NCBI GenBank assembly: GCA_964528575.1
Contig: CAZGTQ010000386.1
Span: 1 to 58,443, forward strand
Source of the DNA: CAZGTQ01 sp964528575
Lineage (GTDB): Bacteria; Planctomycetota; UBA1135; GCA-002686595
Direction of reading: 5' to 3'
Length of the DNA: 58,443 nt
The notes under the pieces were generated by a model, which searched no databases, was not told the DNA's origin, and was given only the letters and a program-made list of their open reading frames with translations. Positions within the stretch are counted from its first letter, which is position 1. Every line of letters starts with the position of its first letter. Below are positions 52,601-58,443 of the stretch, in pieces. The position numbers and the translations under genes were made by a program.

Positions 52601-53736
52601 CGGCGCTGCTCGCGCTGCGCGAGGCGCGTCGCCGTGCGCTCGGCGAGTTCCCGCCCCAGGAGGCCGCGGAGTCGGCGCTCGCGAAGGCGCTCCAATTGGC
52701 GGGCGAGGGCGCCCTCGAGCGCGCGCTCGAGCTCGCGCGCGAGGCGTTGAAGGGCGATGCGAGCCTCGTCGGCGCGCGCCTCGCGATCGCGCAGATCCTC
52801 GCGCTCGCCGGACGCCTCGACCAGGCGATCGGGGCCTACGGCGCCTACTTCGAGCATGCGAGCGAGCCCGAGTCGTTCGAGCACATGGGGCCGTTCCTCG
52901 AGCTGCTCGAGCGCGCGCTGCGCGAGGAGGCGATCTCGGAGGCGGCGTACCGGGCCGAGCTCGCCGCTCTCGCCGCGCGCCGGCCGTCGGACCCCGCCGT
53001 CGTGCTCGCGCGCGCCCGTTTCGACCTCGCGTCGGCCGAGGGCAGCTCGCTCGGCGCCGATCACGCGCTCGAGCGGCTCCAGCGCTTCCGCAGCGCGCAC
53101 CGCGGCACGGCGCTCGACACGCTGCGCTCGGGCGCGGGCCTGGAGTGGGCGCGCTTCCTGACGCGGCTCGATCCGCAGCGCGCGGAGGAGCTCGTGCTCG
53201 ACGAGCTCGCGCTCGTGCCCGACCTCGTCGACGTGTGGATCCAGCTCGGCGAGATCTTCGAGGCGGAGGGGCGCCTGCGCGACGCGTACGAGCACTACGA
53301 GCACGTCCTGAAGATGATCCCCGACTCTCGCGTGCACCGGCGCCTCGCGCAGCTCTCCGCGCTCTTCGGCGAGGACCCGGCCGTCGTCGCGCAGCACCTG
53401 CGGCAGGCGCGCGAGCTCGACGGCGCGGCCGGGCCGACGACGCGCGACCGGCTCACGCTCGCCTCGGCCCGCGCGAACGCGGGCGGCGACGCGCGCGCGC
53501 AGGGCGTGCGCGAGCTCGCGGAGTTGTGGAGCGAGCACGAGCGCGGCTCCGACGAGGAGCTGCGCGTGCTGGTCGCCGACGCCTACGCCATCGCCGTGCT
53601 CACCGCGCCCGAGCTGACCCGCGACGAGGCGCTCGCCGCCCGCCGCGCGCTCGAGGCGACGCGCGACGCGCAGCCGCGCGCGACGCGCCGCGATCTGTCG
53701 TCCGCGCTCGCGAACCTCGCGCTCTCGGTGCGCTGA
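49675..53736 (+). CDS. Giant TPR-repeat membrane protein
   Basis: A 1353-residue helical-repeat protein with one N-terminal membrane helix (residues 4-22). Almost the whole rest is TPR-like: EAREDFERVLDELHPAQ, NWSDALARADKVLAEIPNHG, QHEDALTYLDRFVALVG, RLRDAYEHYEHVLKMIP. It is longer than PrsT TPR lipoproteins (roughly 900 residues, from memory) and has no lipobox, but it stands where prsT would stand, after the regulator with a 4-base overlap. It may scaffold a polysaccharide export or protein-sorting complex in the periplasm. It is convergent with the FG-GAP-like gene, nine bases away. Confidence 0.82.
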   Translation: MSKAIYLLPLVALAFVVAVVDLWSESVGRSPQTLLAQAQDRLQRTPPDYAGAQRELALALEMALASGDEASAADALSTRADMAMRRRAFGAAREDFERVLDELHPAQPLVYELRLATIERHLGNWSDALARADKVLAEIPNHGGAWTERALTLIGRAEKTLREVDAEADAVLADAPAARAQELVRSIAAREPGEPRRLALLHELAELFPATAAGVAKRVQDRVARAGEDIDVARDALIASFASGPVSDAALAFADLFARAGATNEAVDLALVVRRRDDPARHAGTMQLLAAQLEAQGRTQIAADVLEELLDGDVWITEALVPGFCRTLYGAGDWDRLRTMALRLHARKDDAALWGQRDFYLGVAFHELGQHEDALTYLDRFVALVGMDPPVEDGLGVAHRARAESARALGQPILERLALEAATRVSPDSSGEAWLRLFQILGQNGDWSMEAERALTNALRLLPERHGSLYKKWLDYGELGLVQSGRNLELVRQSAGRRGEYVPDRDVGPYELFKLAELNHKHGDARGVQRLAEALLQQFPDFVPAIDTLILAFLEQGRNNELIDLVLRRLELAGPSFTLPLQLLRNLPPGALEPEQRLRLLRYDPSSAGLLTLARGLRDRGRSREAMTALKKRGAQGLTPEGQLLAAELLHELRIYPAALEMLLAIPQRHPIFPEALATSFEIGISTSDERMLGTLASAAALRPDLGARELLPIVDRLLRTNHPAPARRMLEHLDATKAERDGAVLVRLAVAHMLAGDGAAALPVLDRAEAFDKDGNGPIGRLVVAVEAGEWKRVASRARDVRVALDAPDAFTDAVLSALEDRLVQAAVALDAGHAAAPHDPRWLLARTAVGALAGDALPLAQFEDEPYGQQTASFVRGTQEDPHDPRVALVTLLLVDRPAWLDLVYWRLRDMASDPSVARLWPHYLRAAVLVRMGEYERANELLVALAATFQRLRAAWVLAESLALERLERRDHPALLALREARRRALGEFPPQEAAESALAKALQLAGEGALERALELAREALKGDASLVGARLAIAQILALAGRLDQAIGAYGAYFEHASEPESFEHMGPFLELLERALREEAISEAAYRAELAALAARRPSDPAVVLARARFDLASAEGSSLGADHALERLQRFRSAHRGTALDTLRSGAGLEWARFLTRLDPQRAEELVLDELALVPDLVDVWIQLGEIFEAEGRLRDAYEHYEHVLKMIPDSRVHRRLAQLSALFGEDPAVVAQHLRQARELDGAAGPTTRDRLTLASARANAGGDARAQGVRELAELWSEHERGSDEELRVLVADAYAIAVLTAPELTRDEALAARRALEATRDAQPRATRRDLSSALANLALSVR

Positions 53737-53745
53737 CGCCGGCGG

Positions 53746-54987
53746 TCAAGGACGGCGCGGCAGCCGCTCGAGCATCGCCGCGGACGGGCGCGGCGCTCGC
53801 AGCGTCTGCGTCCACGTCCACGCGCCGCCCTCGTCGCGCGCGAAGACGTGGACGGCGTGACGCGACGCGACGAACGCCCGTGCGCCCGCGAGGCGCACGG
53901 CGCGGCCGAACCATGCGGGCGCTCCGCCGGGAGGCTCGAGACGCGCCTGCCGCGTCCAACCGCGGTCGGCGCGCGTGAAGACGTGCGCGCCGCCGCCCGA
54001 GCCCCAGTCGTAGCCGCCCGCTCCGACGAGGAGCGTGTCGCCCGCGAGGTCGACGGCCGCGCCGAAGCCGACGCGCTCGGCGCCGCCGTCCGCGACGACG
54101 CGCGCGTTCGCACGCCAGCCTTCTCCGGTGCGCTCGAAGAGGCACACCGCGCCGTCGTGCGGCGCCTCGACCTCGGGACGCCCCGGCTGGCCGACGGCGA
54201 TCGTCGTGCCGTCGACGGCGACGCTCGCGCCGAAGCGGGTGTAGGCCCCTTCGCTCGGCGGCGTCAGCGAGGCCGCCGAGCCCCACGCCGCGTCGGAGGC
54301 GCGCTCCCACACGTGCACGGGCGACGCGCCCCCGACGACCGCGACGCCGTCGCCGAGCGCGACGGCGGCGCCGAAGTCCGGATCGGCCGCGCGCGCGGTC
54401 GCGACCTCGACCGTCCAGCCCGCGCCGTCGTGGCGGTAGAGGAACACGCGGCCCGCGACGTCGAAGGAACCGTCATAGGGCGCACCGACGAGGAGCTCGT
54501 CCCCACGCGCGGCGAGCGCCGCGCCGAAGCATGCCTCCGACAGCATCTCAGCCTCGAAGTGCGGATCCGCCGGCTCCTCGAGCTTCGCGCGCGGCTCGTG
54601 CGACCACCCGTCGCGCTCGCGCTCGTAGACCCGGACGCACCGACCGTCCCCGACGGCGAGCCAGCGCTCCGCCGCGGCCACGCTCGTGCCGAACGCGCTG
54701 TGACCGCGCGCCCAATCGCTCCGCGGCGGGAACAGCTCCTGCGCGAGCGCGAGCTCTCCTGCCGACGAACGCAGCACGAACGCCATGCCGAGGCGTGCGC
54801 CCCCCGAGCCGGGATCGACTTCGTGCCCGAGCGCCCCGCCGATCGCGAGCTCGTCGCCCCGCGCGTCGATCCCGCCGTCGTAGAAGACCGGCGTGTCCGA
54901 GCACGCCCCGGCGCCCAGCGACAGGACGAGCGCACCCGCTCGCGTCGCGACGATCGACCGACTCGCGCGCATCCGTGCGAGCATCAC
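53746..54987 (-). CDS. FG-GAP/integrin-like propeller lipoprotein
   Basis: A 413-residue predicted lipoprotein: LSLGAGAC gives a lipobox Cys near residue 29. Six or seven repeats of about 50 residues follow a FG-GAP-like pattern, with FGTSVAAAERWLAVG, FGAALAARGDELLVGAPYDG, FGASVAVDGTTIAVGQPG and FGAAVDLAGDTLLVGAGGYD, each ending in a V-x-V/F-x-R strand. Such integrin alpha-like propellers bind Ca2+ or polysaccharide at the surface. It is on the same strand as the deacetylase operon, 96 bases downstream of it, and could be transcribed with it or alone. Two ATGs (54987 and 54984) are possible. Confidence 0.82.
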   Translation of the reverse strand: MMLARMRASRSIVATRAGALVLSLGAGACSDTPVFYDGGIDARGDELAIGGALGHEVDPGSGGARLGMAFVLRSSAGELALAQELFPPRSDWARGHSAFGTSVAAAERWLAVGDGRCVRVYERERDGWSHEPRAKLEEPADPHFEAEMLSEACFGAALAARGDELLVGAPYDGSFDVAGRVFLYRHDGAGWTVEVATARAADPDFGAAVALGDGVAVVGGASPVHVWERASDAAWGSAASLTPPSEGAYTRFGASVAVDGTTIAVGQPGRPEVEAPHDGAVCLFERTGEGWRANARVVADGGAERVGFGAAVDLAGDTLLVGAGGYDWGSGGGAHVFTRADRGWTRQARLEPPGGAPAWFGRAVRLAGARAFVASRHAVHVFARDEGGAWTWTQTLRAPRPSAAMLERLPRRP

Positions 54988-55083
54988 GCCGCACGCGCCG
55001 CTCCATTTCCGCTTCGTCGCGCGCCCGCTCAGGGCCGGCGCGCAACGCGCTCGAGCAGCGCCGCGGAGCGAGGGCTCGCGCTC

Positions 55084-55953
55084 TCACGGCGCGTCGCCGT
55101 CGAGCGACCAGCCGTGCGACGTGAGCACCTCCGCGAGGCCCGCGAAGCGGTGGCTCGCGAGCAGCGCCTCGAGGCGCGGGAGCGTGCGGCCGAGGTTGAG
55201 GTAGTGGCGCAAGCGCTTGAGCGCGGGCGCGGGGCAGCGCGGCTGGCCCGGGTCGAACTCCCAGGGGTGCAAGTAGAGCGACGCGGGGCGGCCGGCGCGC
55301 TCGATCGCGCGCAGCGCCGCGCGCGTCACGGCGAGCGGCAACAGGCGGAAGTAGCCGCCGCCGCCGACGGGGAGGTTGCGGCCGAGCGCGCGCAGCGTCG
55401 AGACCGGGAACTCGACGAGGCGGCCGCCGCCGGCGCCCTCGATCATCGAGATGCCCGGATCGAAGTCGGGGATGCCGTAGACCGGATGGCGGATCGGGTG
55501 GACGCTCGAGTCGTAGCGGTAGCCGCGGCGCGCGAGCACGTCGACCGCCCACCACGTGGCGCGCGTCAGCGTGAACGTCGACGCACGGAAGCCGATCGGA
55601 CGCGGCGCGCCGGCGGCGACGAGCGCCTCCTCGGTGCGCGCGAGGTCTTCGACCAGTCGCGTCGGGCCGAGGTCGCCGAGGAACTCGTGCTCGTAGCCGT
55701 GGCTCGCGACCTCGTGACCGCCGTCGAGGACGCGGCGCACGAGGTCGGGGCGCCGCTCGGCGACCCAGCCGAGGAAGAAGAACGTCGCGCGCGCGCCGTG
55801 GCGCTCGAGCGCCGACAGGATCGCGTCCATGCCGACGTCGAGCCGCGACGGCACGCCGTCCCAGTCGCCGCGCGCGAAGTGGCCGCGCAGGTTCGCGACC
55901 TGGAAGAACTCCTCGACGTCGAACGACAGGGCGTGCAGCGGGCGCTCGCTCAT
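55084..55953 (-). CDS. XrtA-associated polysaccharide deacetylase (DUF3473 type)
   Basis: A 289-residue CE4-type polysaccharide deacetylase. NodB motifs are SFDVEEFF (Asp12), EVASHGYEHEF (His85, His89), and FRASTFTLT. The C-terminal DUF3473-like signature is LYLHPWEFDPGQPRC with RLRHYLNLGRTLPRLEALL. This combination is the form found in XrtA/PEP-CTERM exopolysaccharide loci. It removes N-acetyl groups from an extracellular or periplasmic polysaccharide. It overlaps the upstream GT4 gene by an ATGA (55950-55953) and is the last gene of a three-gene operon. Confidence 0.93.
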   Translation of the reverse strand: MSERPLHALSFDVEEFFQVANLRGHFARGDWDGVPSRLDVGMDAILSALERHGARATFFFLGWVAERRPDLVRRVLDGGHEVASHGYEHEFLGDLGPTRLVEDLARTEEALVAAGAPRPIGFRASTFTLTRATWWAVDVLARRGYRYDSSVHPIRHPVYGIPDFDPGISMIEGAGGGRLVEFPVSTLRALGRNLPVGGGGYFRLLPLAVTRAALRAIERAGRPASLYLHPWEFDPGQPRCPAPALKRLRHYLNLGRTLPRLEALLASHRFAGLAEVLTSHGWSLDGDAP

Positions 55954-57128
55954 CGCCCGAGCTCCTCCACCGCGGCCACGATGCGACGCACGTTGCCGCG
56001 CCACGTCAGGTCGCGCTCGACGATCGTGCGGCGCGCGGCCTCGCCGAGCTCCTCGCGCAGCTCGGCGTCCGCGCACAGCTCGCGCACCGCCGCCGCGAGG
56101 CCCTCGCCGTCGCCCGGCGCGAACAGGAGCGCGTTCTCGCGGTGGGCGAGCACCTCGAGCAGGTTCTCCTGGCGCGGCGCCACCGTCGGCAGCCCCGCGG
56201 CCATGTACTCGTGCAGCTTGAGCGGCGACGCGTACGCGTTGATCGCCGGCAGGAGCGCGACGTCGAACGCGGGCAGGAGCGCGGGGACGTCCTCGTGCGC
56301 GCGCCGGCCGGCGAACGTCACGCGGTCCGCGACGCCGAGCTCGGCGGCGCGGGCGACGAGCGCGTCGTGCGCGGGGCCCGCGCCGACCAGGACGAGGCGC
56401 GCATCGGCGAGCTCCTCCTCGGCGAGGCACTCCATCGCGAGGTCGAGGCGGTGCCAGTCGCGGTAGTAGCCGACGAAGCCGAGGACGACGCCGCGGCTCG
56501 GGTCCTCGCCCTGCGGCGGCAGGCCGAGCGCGGCGCGCGCCGCGGCGCGCGCGGCGGCGGGATCGTCGCAGCGGTAGCGCTCGAGCTCGACGCCGTTGGG
56601 CGTCACGAGCAGGCGCTCGGCGGCGACGCCCATCTCGACGAGCATGTCGCGCAGCACGCCGGTGACGACGCACACGAGGTCCGCGTGCGTGAAGATCCAC
56701 GTCTCGGTCTTGCGCGCGAGGCTCTCGAACGCGAGCCCGCGCGTGCGGCCGAGCTCGTACACCATCGGCGAGTTCACCTCGAGCACGAGCGGCACGCCGA
56801 GCCGCTTCGCCGCCGCGACGCCGCCGACGTTGCCGAACGCGTAGCGCTCGTAGACGAAGTCGGGGTCGAAGCTCCACGCCGCGCTCAGGATGCGCCGGCG
56901 CCCGACCGAGTAGCCGTAGCCGTACTCCGCGAGCTCGACGAGGAACGGCGGGAGCTTGGTCACCCAGCCCCAGCGCGAGCGGCCGCGTTGCGCGTCCCCG
57001 CCGCCCTGCGCGACCAGGCCGACCTCGTTCACGACGTGGCCCATCTGCCGGAAGGCGTCCTGCAGCGCGCGGATGTGCACGGCCTGGCCGTCCTCGGCCT
57101 GCGTGCGGTGGTGGTAGAGGATCCTCAT
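55950..57128 (-). CDS. GT4 family glycosyltransferase (exopolysaccharide type)
   Basis: A 392-residue cytoplasmic retaining glycosyltransferase of GT-B fold. N-terminal MRILYHHRTQAEDGQAVHIR, LVTPNGVELERY, GFVGYYRDWHRLD, LVLVGAGPAHD and the C-terminal EYMAAGLPTVAPRQENLLEV (E-x7-E type) are typical. The N-terminal JHHRT-like segment occurs in transferases beside XrtA-type deacetylases. The sugar is unknown. Both ends overlap by four bases (57125-57128 and 55950-55953), linking it to the other GT4 gene and the deacetylase. Confidence 0.92.
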   Translation of the reverse strand: MRILYHHRTQAEDGQAVHIRALQDAFRQMGHVVNEVGLVAQGGGDAQRGRSRWGWVTKLPPFLVELAEYGYGYSVGRRRILSAAWSFDPDFVYERYAFGNVGGVAAAKRLGVPLVLEVNSPMVYELGRTRGLAFESLARKTETWIFTHADLVCVVTGVLRDMLVEMGVAAERLLVTPNGVELERYRCDDPAAARAAARAALGLPPQGEDPSRGVVLGFVGYYRDWHRLDLAMECLAEEELADARLVLVGAGPAHDALVARAAELGVADRVTFAGRRAHEDVPALLPAFDVALLPAINAYASPLKLHEYMAAGLPTVAPRQENLLEVLAHRENALLFAPGDGEGLAAAVRELCADAELREELGEAARRTIVERDLTWRGNVRRIVAAVEELGR

Positions 57129-58291
57129 CGGGCGTCGGCGTCGGCGCGCGCGTCCCCCAGCACCGCTTCGAGCGCATCGAGCGCCGCGGGCCACGTCTTG
57201 TCCTCGACCGCCGCGCGCAGCTCGTCCGCCGGCGGCGGGTCGGCGAGCAGGGCGGAGAGCTGCGCTCCGAGAGCCTCGGGCGTGCGCTCGCGCGCCAGCA
57301 GGTTCGGCAGAGCGTCGAGCAGCTCCGCCGTGCCGCCCGCCGCGGTCGCGAGCACCGGACGTCCGCTCGCCAGCGCCTCGAGCACGACGTTCGGCCGGCC
57401 CTCGCGCGAGCTGGTCAGCAGGACGCAGTCGCACGCGGCGTACCACGTGCGCAGGAGCGCGGGCGGCTGCTCGCCGAGGAGCTGCGCGCGCTCCTGCAGA
57501 CCCAGCGCGACGACCTCGCGGCGCAGCGCGCCCTCGAGCGGGCCGCGGCCGATGAACGCGATGCGCGCGTCGGGCGGCGCGCCGGCGGCGAACGCGCGCA
57601 GCGCGAGCAGCGGGTCCTTGCGCTCGATCAGGTGTCCGACGACGAGCACGAGCGCTCCGTCGTCCGCGAGACCGAGCTCGCGGCGCGCGGGCAGGCGGTT
57701 CTGGACGCGGAAGAGCTCGAGGTCGACGCCGTTCGGCGTCAGGACGCCGCGGCCGGGCGCGCCGCCGAGCTCGTCCAACGCGTCGACGAGGTCGCGCGAC
57801 ACGGCGCACCAGCGACCGGCGGCGCGCAGGGCTGCCGCGAGGGCGCGACGCAGCGCCGCTCGCTCGCGCACCGCGAGCACGTCGCTGCCGCGGCCGTGCA
57901 CGACGAACGGCAGCCCGGCGGCGCGGCAGGCGGCGGCGGCCGCGGCGGCGGGCCAGGCGTAGTCGGCGATCACGACGTCAGGTCGCTCGCCGGCGAGGAT
58001 CACGTCGACGCCGGCGCGGGCGAAGCGCGCCGCGTTCGCGAGCGCGCGGCCGGGGACGTGCACGTAGCGCGGGCGCACGACGGTGACGCCCCGCCGGTCC
58101 TCGCCGCTCGGCATGCGCCGGTACTCGGCGCGCGTGCCGAACGCGAAGAGGCGCGGCGCGTGCGGGACGGGGTTCACGACGCGGACGGCGTGGCCGCGCT
58201 CGCGCATCCCCAGCCAGCGCCGCTCGGCGAAGATCCCCTCCTGGGGCCGCGGCGGGCTCGGGTAGAGCGAGGTCAGGGCGACGACGTCCAT
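57125..58291 (-). CDS. GT4 family glycosyltransferase (first gene of deacetylase operon)
   Basis: A 388-residue GT-B glycosyltransferase. Segments are VALTSLYPSPPRPQEGIFAE at the N-terminus, GRGSDVLAVRERAALRRA, VLTPNGVDLELF, LVVGHLIERKDPLLALRAF, AFIGRGPLEGALRR and the C-terminal EALASGRPVLATAAGGTAEL. It resembles transferases that add sugars to polyprenyl-linked repeat units. The ATG at 58291 is chosen because the 12 codons upstream are Arg/Ala-rich and cross a perfect hairpin. It heads the GT4-GT4-deacetylase operon and is the last gene before the right edge of the window. Confidence 0.9.
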   Translation of the reverse strand: MDVVALTSLYPSPPRPQEGIFAERRWLGMRERGHAVRVVNPVPHAPRLFAFGTRAEYRRMPSGEDRRGVTVVRPRYVHVPGRALANAARFARAGVDVILAGERPDVVIADYAWPAAAAAAACRAAGLPFVVHGRGSDVLAVRERAALRRALAAALRAAGRWCAVSRDLVDALDELGGAPGRGVLTPNGVDLELFRVQNRLPARRELGLADDGALVLVVGHLIERKDPLLALRAFAAGAPPDARIAFIGRGPLEGALRREVVALGLQERAQLLGEQPPALLRTWYAACDCVLLTSSREGRPNVVLEALASGRPVLATAAGGTAELLDALPNLLARERTPEALGAQLSALLADPPPADELRAAVEDKTWPAALDALEAVLGDARADADAR

Positions 58292-58293
58292 CG

Positions 58294-58340
58294 CGGCGAC
58301 GATACGGTGCGCCGCACGGCCGCGCACCGTATCGTCGCCG
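58294..58340 (-). promoter_or_regulatory. Long perfect hairpin immediately upstream of the GT4-GT4-deacetylase operon
   Basis: Perfect 18-base arms (58294-58311 and 58323-58340) flank an 11-base loop. The hairpin ends two bases before the start codon at 58291. As RNA it would cover the ribosome-binding region; as DNA it contains inverted GATACGG half-sites. Either control of translation start or an operator is possible. Confidence 0.55.
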
Positions 58341-58354
58341 TTTCGACCGCCGCC

Positions 58355-58388
58355 GGTCCCGATACGGAGTCGGTCCCGATACGGAGTC
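58355..58388. repeat. Two tandem 17-bp units containing GATACGGAGTC
   Basis: GGTCCCGATACGGAGTC occurs at 58355-58371 and again at 58372-58388. The core GATACGG also occurs in both arms of the adjacent hairpin (in opposite orientation), giving four copies in about 90 bases. Confidence 0.8.
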
Positions 58389-58418
58389 GCACACCTTGTT
58401 GTCGTTCAGCGACAGGGA

Positions 58419-58443
58419 GGTGCCAGGTGCGGCACCTGGCACC
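58419..58443. repeat. 25-bp perfect palindrome at the window edge (REP-like)
   Basis: GGTGCCAGGTGC-G-GCACCTGGCACC: 12-base arms around one base. It runs to the last base of the window and may continue. It looks like the short extragenic palindromes mobilised by IS200-like (RAYT) transposases; no such gene is in the window. Confidence 0.6.

Noticed and set aside
49315..53538. Very long open frame (over 1400 codons) antisense to the TPR gene
   Set aside because: Arg/Gln/Ala-rich translation with no domain; a typical shadow frame in very GC-rich DNA opposite a clear TPR protein.
58291..58327. Upstream in-frame start for the last GT4 gene
   Set aside because: The extra 12 codons run through the perfect hairpin and do not match the family N-terminus, so the ATG at 58291 is used.

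Overview
The window is about 58 kb of very GC-rich (by eye above 70%), gene-dense chromosome from a Gram-negative bacterium. It has many Sec lipoproteins, an LpxH-type lipid A enzyme, RpoN with two sigma-54 activators, DUF1573, multiheme cytochrome and SGNH proteins, and exopolysaccharide genes of the XrtA/exosortase type. A small protein with a repeated AIxEYKR..FPSWSEI..ELGW motif resembles small planctomycete proteins I remember. My best guess is a high-GC Planctomycetota lineage; Myxococcota is the main alternative. I recognised no tRNA, rRNA, CRISPR array, prophage or transposase, and no gap between genes exceeds 300 bases.

Layout. 1-5.7 kb (leftward): the N-terminal half of uvrA (cut by the window edge), then an M28 peptidase, a PBP4-type D-Ala-D-Ala carboxypeptidase and an inositol-monophosphatase protein in one overlapping operon. 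5.7-10.7 kb: a cell-envelope cluster with an SGNH protein and a DUF5989 micro-protein leftward, and two SGNH proteins rightward, the second lacking the catalytic serine. 10.7-16.4 kb: an aroA-galE-metallo-beta-lactamase operon divergent from purC-purE-mtnA. 16.6-23.6 kb: a small duplicated-motif protein, glyA, a membrane protein, and a secreted trio of DUF1573 lipoprotein, tetraheme cytochrome and sulfatase-superfamily lipoprotein. 23.7-34.1 kb: a long leftward run of FHA-like protein, degenerate GGDEF, NtrC-type regulator, lpxH, membrane protein, cmk, plsC, rpsA, lipoprotein and tyrS. 34.2-41.2 kb: a secreted protein, rpoN, a lipoprotein, efp, a GT39-like membrane protein, a PEGA lipoprotein and gmhB. 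41.2-58.4 kb: surface-polysaccharide genes (FemAB, two GT2 paralogues, polysaccharide deacetylase, two GT4 transferases) around a rightward block of degenerate-kinase-like protein, sigma-54 response regulator and a 1353-residue TPR protein.

How the genes may work together. The 43-58 kb block looks like the regulatory and biosynthetic part of an XrtA-type polysaccharide/protein-sorting locus. The kinase-like protein, regulator and TPR protein sit in the order of prsK-prsR-prsT, but two members have diverged strongly, and no exosortase or PEP-CTERM protein is visible here. A recurring theme is that catalytically impaired paralogues or domains sit beside intact partners: an SGNH protein with Ser changed to Ala, a GT2 with its DXD lost, a GGDEF without the motif, and a kinase-like protein without a phosphoacceptor His. 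Sixteen gene junctions use the 4-base stop/start overlap (ATGA, GTGA or TTGA), so translational coupling is the rule here. Several transcription-unit heads instead have a -10-like hexamer only 6-11 bases from the start codon and no Shine-Dalgarno sequence, which suggests leaderless messages.
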